64,000 nt of DNA from VAZQ01 sp035263865 (lineage in GTDB: Bacteria; Pseudomonadota; Alphaproteobacteria; Rhizobiales; Xanthobacteraceae), in the NCBI GenBank assembly GCA_035263865.1, contig DATFQX010000016.1, positions 1 through 64,000 of the forward strand, given 5' to 3'. The notes beneath the pieces are model-generated. The model did no database searches, was not told where the DNA came from, and worked only from the letters and a program-made list of their open reading frames with translations. A program made the position numbers and the translations under genes. Positions 34,367 to 42,065 of the stretch are shown piece by piece (position 1 is the stretch's first letter; every line of letters starts with the position of its first letter).

Positions 34367-34679
34367 ATGGCAGACAAGCCCTGGTCGATGGGCCCTCAGA
34401 ATCAACGGGCAGCAGCGGAAAGGCTCGCCATCGCAGCGCTCGCCTTCATCGCGGAGGAGCCCGAGCGGCTTGGCCGTTTCCTGGCGCTCACCGGAATTGG
34501 CCCAGAATCCATCCGCACGGCCGCCCACGAGCCGCAATTCCTACTCGGGGTGCTCGATCATGGCTGGCGAGGAGCCGCTTCTCCTTACTTTTGCCGCGGA
34601 AAACTCGATCGCGCCGAGCGCGGTCATGGAAGCGCGTGGTACCATCGCCGGACGCCGTTGGGAGCGCGACACGCCGTGA
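34367..34679 (+). pseudogene. DUF3572 protein gene, frameshifted
   Basis: From the ATG at 34367 (GGGGAG upstream), one frame gives MADKPWSMGPQNQRAAAERL and then the DUF3572 core LAFIAEEPERLGRFLALTGI, ending at FLLGVLDH. Directly after that, at about 34560, the homology continues in another plus-strand frame as MAGEEPLLLTFAAENSIAPS to a stop at 34679. Restoring the frame needs one base removed or two added near the GATCATGG sequence. DUF3572 is a roughly 100-residue Rhizobiales protein of unknown role normally found between divK and dinB, exactly as here. Either the gene is freshly broken or the sequence has a base-count error. Confidence 0.75.
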
Positions 34680-34701
34680 GGCGTTGTCGCAGCACGGCGC
34701 G

Positions 34702-35985
34702 ATGCCGCAACAAGCGAGAGGACGATTGCCGGGCTTCTGCCGCGATTGCCGCCGCGATCTACCGGAGCAGGTCGGCCGTTGCTCCGCCTGCGGCTCGCCG
34801 CGCCTGTTGCGCCATCCGGACATCGATACGCTCGCCATCGCTCACGTCGATTGCGACGCCTTCTATGCCGCCATCGAAAAGCGCGACAATCCGAGCCTTG
34901 CCGACAAGCCGGTGATCGTGGGCGGCGGCCACCGCGGCGTCGTGCTCACTGCCTGCTATGTCACGCGGACGTTCGGCGTTCGATCGGCCATGCCCATGTT
35001 CGAGGCGCGGCGGCTATGCCCGCAAGCCACGGTGGTGCGGCCGAACATGGACAAATACGCGCGCGTGGGGCGCGAGGTGCGCGAACTTATGTTCAAGCTC
35101 ACGCCGCTGGTCGAGCCGGTGTCCATCGACGAGGCCTTCATGGACCTTTCGGGCACGGCGCGGCTACACGGGATGTGTCCCGCCAAGGCGCTTGCCGGCT
35201 TCGCCGCCGAGGTGGAGCACGCACTCGGCATTACCGTGTCGATCGGGCTCTCCGCGAACAAGTTCTTGGCCAAGATCGCCTCCGATCTCGATAAACCGCG
35301 CGGCTTTGCGGTGCTCGGCAGCACCGAGGCAGCCGCTTTCCTGGCGCCGCGACCGGTGACGGTGATCTTCGGCGTCGGCAAGATCGCCGAAGAGCGCCTC
35401 TTGCGCGACGGCCTGCGCAGCATCGGCGATTTGCAGCGCGCCGGCGAGAGGGGCTTGCTGCGCCGCTACGGCGCCGAGGGCGTGCGGCTGTTTCGGCTGG
35501 CACACGGGCTCGACGACCGCCCGGTGCGAGCGGAGCGCGAGGCCAAAAGCATTTCGGCGGAAACCACCTTCGACCGCGACATCGCCGATTTTCGCCCGCT
35601 CGAGCTGCGGCTGTGGCGGCTTGCCGAAAAAGTCTCCTCGCGGCTCAAAGCCAGTGGGCTTGCCGGCTCGACCGTGACGCTGAAGCTCAAGAGCGCCGAT
35701 TTCCGCATTCGCACCCGGGCGCAGTCGCTCGCGCACCCGACGCAGCTCGCGTCGCGCATCTTCGCCGTGGGGCGCGAGCTCCTCGCGCGGGAAACGGACG
35801 GCACGATGTTTCGACTCATCGGCATTGGGTTGTCGGGCCTGTGCGATACCGATGGCGCCGATTTCGCCGATCTCATCAATCGCCGCACTGCCGGCGCCGA
35901 GCAGGCCATGGACAAGCTGCGGGAGAGGTTCGGCGAAGAAGCCGTGGTGAAGGGATTGGCCCTCGAGGGCGGCGGGGACGAGTGA
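34702..35985 (+). CDS. dinB: DNA polymerase IV
   Basis: A 427-residue Y-family translesion polymerase. The catalytic carboxylates are in AHVDCDAFYAA and VSIDEAFMDLSG, and SIGLSANKFLAKIASD is the palm signature; the little-finger domain occupies the C-terminal third. The N-terminus carries an extra zinc-ribbon-like element, GFCRDCRRDLPEQVGRCSACG, also seen in other Rhizobiales DinB. I start at the ATG at 34702, which includes this element; the long open frame upstream is the shadow of the DUF3572 region. Confidence 0.93.
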   Translation: MPQQARGRLPGFCRDCRRDLPEQVGRCSACGSPRLLRHPDIDTLAIAHVDCDAFYAAIEKRDNPSLADKPVIVGGGHRGVVLTACYVTRTFGVRSAMPMFEARRLCPQATVVRPNMDKYARVGREVRELMFKLTPLVEPVSIDEAFMDLSGTARLHGMCPAKALAGFAAEVEHALGITVSIGLSANKFLAKIASDLDKPRGFAVLGSTEAAAFLAPRPVTVIFGVGKIAEERLLRDGLRSIGDLQRAGERGLLRRYGAEGVRLFRLAHGLDDRPVRAEREAKSISAETTFDRDIADFRPLELRLWRLAEKVSSRLKASGLAGSTVTLKLKSADFRIRTRAQSLAHPTQLASRIFAVGRELLARETDGTMFRLIGIGLSGLCDTDGADFADLINRRTAGAEQAMDKLRERFGEEAVVKGLALEGGGDE

Positions 35986-36062
35986 GCTCGCGCTGGACGA
36001 AAGCCGCGCGGGTGGTGTTAGACTTCGGTCAATCAACGATAAGCGAAGCGGGAGGTCCGACG

Positions 36063-37013
36063 ATGCGACCAACGACTATGATCGGCACCCTCGCCTGCGC
36101 CGCAATGGTGGGAATGATGAGCGCCGCACCAGCCCAGACCGCTTTGAAGGTCATCGTTTTCCCGGGCCTCTCGAACTTTTCAATCTATGCGGCCCAACAC
36201 AAAAACCTATTCGCCAAGCACCATCTCGCAATCGAACTGATATACACCCCAAACTCCACCGTTCTGCGGGAGGGGTTAGCCAAGGGCGATTATCAGATCG
36301 CGCATGCCGGGGTCGACAATTCAGTGGCAATGGTCGAGCTCGCCAAGGCGGATGCGATCATCGTCGCCGGCGGCGACAACGGCTTTAATCACATCTTCGT
36401 CCAGCCGGAGATCAATGCCTACACCGATCTCCGCGGCACCCTGCTGCTCTGCAAGGTGCTCAAGGATAACGGCCTCAACAAAAGCGACTACGTGATCAAG
36501 CCAGTCGGCGCGACGATCGCGCGGCTCGAGGCCATGACGAAGGACAAGGCCAACGCGGCCGCCGGCGTGCTCAATCCGCCGTTTACATTTCTTGCCCGCG
36601 ACGCGGGCTTGAAGGACATGGGCGCGACAGCAAAGGCGATCGGCGCTTATCAATCCGATGGTGTGGTCGTCATGCGGGACTGGGCGAGAGCCAATAGCGA
36701 CACGCTCGTGCGCTACCTCAGCGCGCTGATCGAAGGCCGCCGCTGGGCGCTCGATCCTGCCAACAAAGAGCAAGCGATTGCGCTGCTCGCGGAAAGGCTC
36801 AAGCTCACGCCCCAGATCGCGGCACAAGCCTATGCCGTTGCGACCGATCCCGTCGAAGGGATGGCCAAGGACGCACAACTCGACATGGCTGGTTTCAGGA
36901 AGGTCCTCAAGCTGCGCGCGGAAATCGAGGACCAATGGGGCGGCAATGCGCCACCGCCCGACAAATATTTGGACCTGTCGTATTACGAACGGGCGCTGTC
37001 GGCGATCCGCTGA
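36063..37013 (+). CDS. ABC transporter substrate-binding protein, NMT1/SsuA-like
   Basis: A 316-residue periplasmic protein with a signal peptide (MRPTTMIGTLACAAMVGMMS, cleavage after AQT). The NMT1/THI5-like fold shows SNFSIYAAQHKNLFAKHHL, AKGDYQIAHAGVDNSVAMV and NPPFTFLARDAGLKDMG. At YTDLRG-TLLLCKVLKDNG, about 13 residues expected between RG and the KVLKDNG helix (of the KTVxVDAPNTAYA type) are missing, in frame. That segment forms part of the ligand cleft, so binding may be altered. No permease genes are adjacent. GGAGG precedes the ATG. Confidence 0.83.
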   Translation: MRPTTMIGTLACAAMVGMMSAAPAQTALKVIVFPGLSNFSIYAAQHKNLFAKHHLAIELIYTPNSTVLREGLAKGDYQIAHAGVDNSVAMVELAKADAIIVAGGDNGFNHIFVQPEINAYTDLRGTLLLCKVLKDNGLNKSDYVIKPVGATIARLEAMTKDKANAAAGVLNPPFTFLARDAGLKDMGATAKAIGAYQSDGVVVMRDWARANSDTLVRYLSALIEGRRWALDPANKEQAIALLAERLKLTPQIAAQAYAVATDPVEGMAKDAQLDMAGFRKVLKLRAEIEDQWGGNAPPPDKYLDLSYYERALSAIR

Positions 37014-37071
37014 TCAGCATTTTTGAATGTATCACGCGCGAGAGCGGCCGGCCATCCGGCACTAGCGGCCG

Positions 37072-37923
37072 TCACTTGCAGGGGGTGCTGTTGCGCAGTT
37101 CGATCGAGGTCAGCTCGCCGCTGATCGCGAAGTCGTTGTAATCGAGCATCAGCGCGCGCGAGACGCCGTTCTCGTAGACTTCGAATCTGATCGAATAGAT
37201 CGGCGCCTGGTCATCCCTGGCGGTTCTATCGAAATAGCTGACCGTGACCGGCCAACGCTTGAGTGCGGCAAGCGCCGGCTCGCGCGCCGCCGCATCGGTC
37301 GGCACCCGTTCGTTCGGCGCGATCGCGGGGCCGATCACGGTGAGCGTGTTGTAGACCTTCTCGCCTTTTTCCGATCCGTCGTAGACCGGAAGCTCCAGGA
37401 TATTCTTGTCTTCATGCGCGGCCTCGATGATGCGGCGCATGTGATCGGTCGGGAATACCGTCCCCGCCTGGACATCGAACGTCTTGGCGGCGGGCTCCTT
37501 CAGGCTGACGGCGACTTTGTCGCGCTGGCGCTCGGCTTGGCCGTCGACGGAATCGATCAGCGTCTCATTGACGTAGTTCTGCGATTTGAAGATGAAGTTC
37601 TTCGACGCGCCGTCTTCCCATGTGGTCGAACGCAGGTCGCTGAGCGTAACCTTGCCCTCCCCGTTGTCGAGTTCTGAGACCTGACGGAATTGCAGCGCGT
37701 ACCCGTCGCAGGAATTGCCGGAGAAGTCGTAGAGGATTCGCCCACGCGCGGCCACCGCGGGGGAATTGCCACGCGTGTGCGCGAGCTTGAGTTCATAGAT
37801 CGCGCGATGGGAGGCGAGCCCGCTTGCCGACGTCAACGCCGCTACGCGCTGCGCGGCAAAACCGCCAATCACAGCTGCCGTCGCCAGCAGAGCGGCCACT
37901 ATGGATTTGCGCAAGGTCGTCAT
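37072..37923 (-). CDS. eipB: EipB-like periplasmic envelope-integrity protein (DUF1849)
   Basis: A 283-residue protein with an N-terminal signal peptide (MTTLRKSIVAALLATAAVIG, cleavage near VAA). The DUF1849/EipB fold starts at LASHRAIYELKLA. It has the conserved cysteines of this family: one in DFSGNSCDGYALQF and one at the very C-terminus (STPCK), which form a disulfide in Brucella EipB. EipB binds in the periplasm and supports envelope integrity under stress. The ATG at 37923 is preferred over an upstream frame extension to 38058. It diverges from the RidA gene. Confidence 0.88.
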   Translation of the reverse strand: MTTLRKSIVAALLATAAVIGGFAAQRVAALTSASGLASHRAIYELKLAHTRGNSPAVAARGRILYDFSGNSCDGYALQFRQVSELDNGEGKVTLSDLRSTTWEDGASKNFIFKSQNYVNETLIDSVDGQAERQRDKVAVSLKEPAAKTFDVQAGTVFPTDHMRRIIEAAHEDKNILELPVYDGSEKGEKVYNTLTVIGPAIAPNERVPTDAAAREPALAALKRWPVTVSYFDRTARDDQAPIYSIRFEVYENGVSRALMLDYNDFAISGELTSIELRNSTPCK

Positions 37924-38087
37924 TGCAATCCGTCTCCGCCCGGCTTGCGGCGCAACATAGGGATGCCGTTCGCCTCCTGCAACCATAGCACTGCGCTCCG
38001 GACACGTCCGACCCGCGCGGGCGACGCTTGCATGCGCGCGGCCAATCGGCCAAGACAAGCCATCCGACGAACGCGCAGGAGGACGTC

Positions 38088-38555
38088 ATGGCCGGAGCGG
38101 TCGACAAAAAGCTTGCCGAACTCGGCATTGCGCTGCCCACGCCGGCAAGCCCCGTCGCCAACTACATTCCATTCGTGCGCGTCGGCGCGCTGCTGTTCGT
38201 CTCGGGTCAGATCTGCCTCGATGCAGGCGGCAAGCTCGTCGCCAAAGGTAAGCTCGGCAGCGGCGTATCACTCGAGGACGGCCAAAAAGCGGCACGCGCC
38301 TGCGGGATCAACGTGCTGGCACAGGTCAAGGCGGCGCTCGGCGATCTCGACAAGATCAAGCAAGTGGTCCGCTTGGGCGGCTTCATCAATTCCGATCCTG
38401 CCTTCCTCGACGGCCCGAAAGTAATGAATGGCGCCTCCGATCTCATGGTGGCGGTGTTCGCCGACAAGGGCCGGCATGCGCGAACCACGGTCGGGGTCGC
38501 GGTGCTACCCGGAGATGCCGCGGTCGAGGTTGAAGGCGTCTTTGAGGTCGCTTGA
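38088..38555 (+). CDS. RidA/YjgF-family protein
   Basis: A 155-residue RidA-superfamily protein with a strong AGGAGG ribosome site before the ATG at 38088. It has PFVRVGALLFVSGQICLDAGGK near the N-terminus and an ARTTVGVAVLPGDAAVEVEGVFEV end. The length and the SGQ motif place it with the roughly 150-residue RidA-like subgroup rather than with RidA itself. RidA proteins hydrolyse reactive enamines/imines formed by PLP enzymes. The active-site Arg of true RidA is not clearly identifiable, so activity is uncertain. It may be cotranscribed with the GDPD gene. Confidence 0.88.
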   Translation: MAGAVDKKLAELGIALPTPASPVANYIPFVRVGALLFVSGQICLDAGGKLVAKGKLGSGVSLEDGQKAARACGINVLAQVKAALGDLDKIKQVVRLGGFINSDPAFLDGPKVMNGASDLMVAVFADKGRHARTTVGVAVLPGDAAVEVEGVFEVA

Positions 38556-38607
38556 CGCGCTAGAGGCGTGCTTCGCGCTACAGCGCGTCCGGAACACGCG
38601 TAAGGCA

Positions 38608-39342
38608 ATGGCCGATCTTGATTGGCTGAGCGCCCGACCGCTGGCGCACCGGGGTCTGCACGATGAGCAAAACGGCATCATCGAGAACACCCAATCGGCA
38701 TTTGCGGCCGCAGTCGCTGCGCGCTACGGCATCGAATGCGACTTGCAGATCAGCGGCGACGGCGAGGCCATGGTCTACCATGACGACGTGCTCGGGCGGC
38801 TGAGCGACGGCAAGGGCCGCCTGGACGCCATGATCGCCGCCGAACTCAAGCGCGTCGCCTTCAAGGCAACCGCCGATCGTATGATGACGCTTGGCGACTT
38901 GTGCGACTTCGTGGCCGGCCGGGCGACGCTGCTCCTCGAATTGAAGAGCCCTCGTGGCGACGATCGCCGGCTTGCCGCGCGCGCCGCCAAAGTGCTCTCC
39001 GGCTATGGCGGACAGGCCGCGGCGATGTCGTTTAATCCCGCGCAGATCGCCGATCTGCGCGCAATCGCGCCGCGTTTGACGCGCGGGATTGCCGTGCGAA
39101 CCCCCGCAGGGGCAAAGGTTATGGCCTCGCCGAGGCGCGCGCTCGCCGGTCTCCTGCAAGCGCCGCGTGCGCGACCGCAATTCCTTGCGTATTCGATCGC
39201 CAATCTGCCCGCGCTGGTGCCCACCCTCGCGCGAAATCTGTTCGGTCTTCCGGTGCTCGCCTGGACCGTGCGCAGCACGGATGACCAGCGTAAGGCCGCG
39301 CGCTACGCCGACCAGATGATCTTCGAAGGATTTCGGCCGTAA
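38608..39342 (+). CDS. Glycerophosphodiester phosphodiesterase family protein
   Basis: A 244-residue TIM-barrel GDPD. The catalytic motif is PLAHRGLHDEQNGIIENT near residues 11-28; the metal-binding acidic strand is IECDLQISGDGEAMVYHDD. The barrel continues through TLLLELKSP and ends with LAWTVRSTDDQRKAARYADQMIFEG. Such enzymes release glycerol 3-phosphate and an alcohol from lysophospholipid head groups. No signal peptide, so it is probably cytoplasmic. The start is the ATG at 38608, 52 bases after the RidA stop. Confidence 0.9.
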   Translation: MADLDWLSARPLAHRGLHDEQNGIIENTQSAFAAAVAARYGIECDLQISGDGEAMVYHDDVLGRLSDGKGRLDAMIAAELKRVAFKATADRMMTLGDLCDFVAGRATLLLELKSPRGDDRRLAARAAKVLSGYGGQAAAMSFNPAQIADLRAIAPRLTRGIAVRTPAGAKVMASPRRALAGLLQAPRARPQFLAYSIANLPALVPTLARNLFGLPVLAWTVRSTDDQRKAARYADQMIFEGFRP

Positions 39343-39348
39343 ACTTGC

Positions 39349-40602
39349 ATGGCAGCGTCCGAGACAAGGCCCATGATCGAATTGACCCTGCGGGTGGCTA
39401 ATTCCATTACCGAGGTCGCAGCGCAGGCCTGGGACGCTTGCGCCAATTCCGCGGCATCGGAGAGTGGAAACGGGCCGGTATCGGCGATCTGCGCGCCCAC
39501 AGCCGAAGTCCAAGCTTCCGTCTTAGGAGATCGATACAACCCGTTCATTTCCCACGGTTTCCTGTCCGCACTCGAGTTGTCACAATCGGTCCGCCCGCGC
39601 ACCGGCTGGCAGCCGATGCACCTCCTCGCCGAAGATGCGCAGGGCCAGCTGTTCGGCGCCGTCCCCTGCTACGTGAAATCGCATTCGCGCGGCGAATATG
39701 TCTTCGACCATGGATGGGCGGACGCATATGAGCGCGCCGGGGGCCGCTATTATCCCAAGCTTCAAGTATCCGTACCCTTCACGCCCGCCACCGGCCGCAG
39801 GCTGCTCGCGCGGCCGGGCCCGCAAGCGGATGCCGTGTGCGCGCACCTCGCCGATGCGCTCGCTGATGTGTGCCGGCGCTGCGGCGCCTCCTCGGTTCAC
39901 GTCACCTTCCCGACCGAAGCGGAATGGGAGCTTTTAGGCGCGCGCGGCTACCTCAAGCGCACGCACCAGCAATTCCACTGGGAGAACGCCGGCTACACGA
40001 GCTTCGATGCGTTTCTCGCGGCGCTCGCCTCGCGCAAGCGCAAGACCATCCGACGCGAACGCGAGGACGCGCTCGCGGCCGGAATCAGGGTGCATTGGCT
40101 GACCGGCACCGACCTCACCGAAAGCGTGTGGGACGCGTTTTTCGGCTTCTACATGGAAACCGGCTCGCGCAAATGGGGCCGGCCCTATCTGACGCGCGAG
40201 TTCTATTCTCTGGTGGGCGAGAAGATGCGCGATCAGATCCTCTTGGTGATGGCCAAGCGCAACCGGCGCTGGATTGCCGGCGCCATCAACTTCATCGGCT
40301 GCGACACGTTGTTCGGCCGTCATTGGGGCGCGAGTGAGTACCACCCGTTTCTGCACTTCGAGCTCTGCTATTACCAGGCGATCCAATACGCCATCGAGCA
40401 CAAGCTCGCCCGCGTCGAAGCAGGCGCCCAAGGCGAGCACAAGATTGCGCGCGGCTATCTGCCGACCACGACCTATTCGGCGCACTACATCGTCGATCCG
40501 GGGTTACGGCGCGCGATTGAGGATTTCCTCAAGCGCGAGCGCGTCTATGTGGCGGCGGCGGGCGCGGAGCTCGCGGAGGCGGCGCCATTCCGCAAGGAGT
40601 GA
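39349..40602 (+). CDS. GNAT/FemAB-type acyltransferase, COG3146 (DUF482)
   Basis: A 417-residue protein of the COG3146 peptidogalycan-biosynthesis-like family, made of tandem GNAT-fold domains. Recognisable blocks are RYNPFISHGFLSALE, AVPCYVKSHSRGEYVFDHGWADAY, ASRKRKTIRREREDAL and RVEAGAQGEHKIARGYLPTTTYSAH. The acyl donor and acceptor are unknown. The gene starts six bases after the GDPD stop, so they likely share a transcript. An alternative start at 39373 (MIELTLRVANS) is nearly as likely. Confidence 0.87.
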   Translation: MAASETRPMIELTLRVANSITEVAAQAWDACANSAASESGNGPVSAICAPTAEVQASVLGDRYNPFISHGFLSALELSQSVRPRTGWQPMHLLAEDAQGQLFGAVPCYVKSHSRGEYVFDHGWADAYERAGGRYYPKLQVSVPFTPATGRRLLARPGPQADAVCAHLADALADVCRRCGASSVHVTFPTEAEWELLGARGYLKRTHQQFHWENAGYTSFDAFLAALASRKRKTIRREREDALAAGIRVHWLTGTDLTESVWDAFFGFYMETGSRKWGRPYLTREFYSLVGEKMRDQILLVMAKRNRRWIAGAINFIGCDTLFGRHWGASEYHPFLHFELCYYQAIQYAIEHKLARVEAGAQGEHKIARGYLPTTTYSAHYIVDPGLRRAIEDFLKRERVYVAAAGAELAEAAPFRKE

Positions 40603-40651
40603 GGTGCCGTGATGTGGCGGAGAATGTCTGGGTCAGGAGATAGGAGAAATC

Positions 40652-41074
40652 ATGCCGGCATACGATCCCAACAATATCTTTGCCAAAATCCTGCGCGGCG
40701 AGTTGCCGTCTTACAAGATCTACGAGGACGACAAGGCGCTCGCCTTTCTCGACATCATGCCGCGCGCAAGCGGCCATGCCCTGGTACTGCCGAAGGCGTC
40801 TGCGCGAAATATCCTCGACGTGTCTCCCGACGACCTCGCCCACGTGATAAAAGTTGCGCAGAAGATCGCCAAGACCAGCGTCGAAGTGTTCGGCGCCGAT
40901 GGCGTTACCATTCAGCAGTTCAACGAGAGCGCCGGCGGGCAAGTGGTGTTCCACCTGCATGTCCACGTCATTCCCCGCAAGGCCGGGGTCGCGCTCAAGC
41001 CGCCGGCCAGCGTGAAGGAGGCGCCAGAAGTGCTCGCCGATCAGGCCAAGCAGCTTTCCGCCGCGCTGCGGTGA
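40652..41074 (+). CDS. HIT-family nucleotide hydrolase
   Basis: A 140-residue HIT protein with the catalytic triad motif HLHVHVIPR near residues 100-108 and the N-terminal IFAKILRGELPSYKIYEDD block. This type hydrolyses nucleoside phosphoramidates or dinucleotides. GGAGA precedes the ATG at 40652. It is the last plus-strand gene before a convergent MBL gene only six bases away. Confidence 0.92.
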   Translation: MPAYDPNNIFAKILRGELPSYKIYEDDKALAFLDIMPRASGHALVLPKASARNILDVSPDDLAHVIKVAQKIAKTSVEVFGADGVTIQQFNESAGGQVVFHLHVHVIPRKAGVALKPPASVKEAPEVLADQAKQLSAALR

Positions 41075-41080
41075 TGCCAC

Positions 41081-41911
41081 TCACCGCTGCTCCGCCGTGC
41101 CATCGCCCTGAACCATGGTGATGTAGCGCGCGATCGAGCGCATCACGGCATCCTTGCCGCCGCGCGGGATGACGCGGTCGAACCAGGCGCCATAGATCAC
41201 GTCGAACGAAAATGGCTCGAGGATTGCGCCGATGCGCGCTACCGCGGGCGCCGAGAGGGGAATGAGATTGGGATAGCTGCGCATGAAGCTCACGTGCTTG
41301 CGGTCGGGGATGAGCTGCACGATATCGCCGCTCAAGAGCGCGCCACGCCCCTGCCCGCCTCCCACCCAATGCAGCACCGTGCCGCCGGCAAAATGCCCGC
41401 CGCAGCGGATGAGCGTGATGCCAGGCGCAAGCTGCAGCGTGTCACCCTCCCACAGCTTGATCACCGGATCGGGCCGCATGATCCACTGCCGGTCGGCGGC
41501 GGGCAGGTAAATGGGAATGCCGCCAAAGGCGCGGCTCCATTCCACCATGCTGCTGTAATAGTGCGGGTGTGAGATGGCGATGGCGGAAAGCCCGCCAAGA
41601 CCCTTCACCAGCTCGACGGTTGCGGCATCGATGAAGGAGATGCAGTCCCACAGGATGTTTCCATCACCCGCACGCAGAATGAGCGCGCGCTGGCCGATGG
41701 CGAATTGCGGCTCCGTGCCGACCCCGATCAGGCCCGGCTCGTGCTGCTGGTAACAGTTGAAGTGGCGCGGCGCGAGTTCATCGAGCGTGGTCCACTTCTG
41801 CCCGCCCGGCGGAACGTATTGGCGCTCGTCCTGACAGATCGGACAGGAGGGTGGCGGCGCTTGCGAGGGCGTAAACTGGCTGCCGCAGGTCGCGCAGATG
41901 AAGGCGGGCAT
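41081..41911 (-). CDS. MBL-fold metallo-hydrolase with N-terminal zinc ribbon
   Basis: A protein of about 276 residues. The first 30 residues carry a zinc-ribbon pattern, CATCG...CPICQ. An MBL-type fold follows with AISHPHYYSSMVEWSRAF, IRCGGHFAGGTVLHW, ALLSGDIVQLIPD and VIYGAWFDRVI. The canonical HxHxDH motif is changed to HPHYYS, so only part of the usual metal site is kept; this is typical of an MBL subgroup of unknown substrate. The ATG at 41911 is preferred; a GTG start 12 bases upstream is in frame. Confidence 0.8.
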   Translation of the reverse strand: MPAFICATCGSQFTPSQAPPPSCPICQDERQYVPPGGQKWTTLDELAPRHFNCYQQHEPGLIGVGTEPQFAIGQRALILRAGDGNILWDCISFIDAATVELVKGLGGLSAIAISHPHYYSSMVEWSRAFGGIPIYLPAADRQWIMRPDPVIKLWEGDTLQLAPGITLIRCGGHFAGGTVLHWVGGGQGRGALLSGDIVQLIPDRKHVSFMRSYPNLIPLSAPAVARIGAILEPFSFDVIYGAWFDRVIPRGGKDAVMRSIARYITMVQGDGTAEQR

Positions 41912-42065
41912 CACACGACCCACAGGCGTTAGGAGGCAGCATCGCCCGGCAGGCGCACGGCGCGGGACTTACTCACGCACCTATCGTTACGTTCGAGCGC
42001 GGCTACGCGTGGACTTGTTTTGGAAAGTATCAGCCTCGGCAGAAAGCCGATCAAGGGCTACGAGA

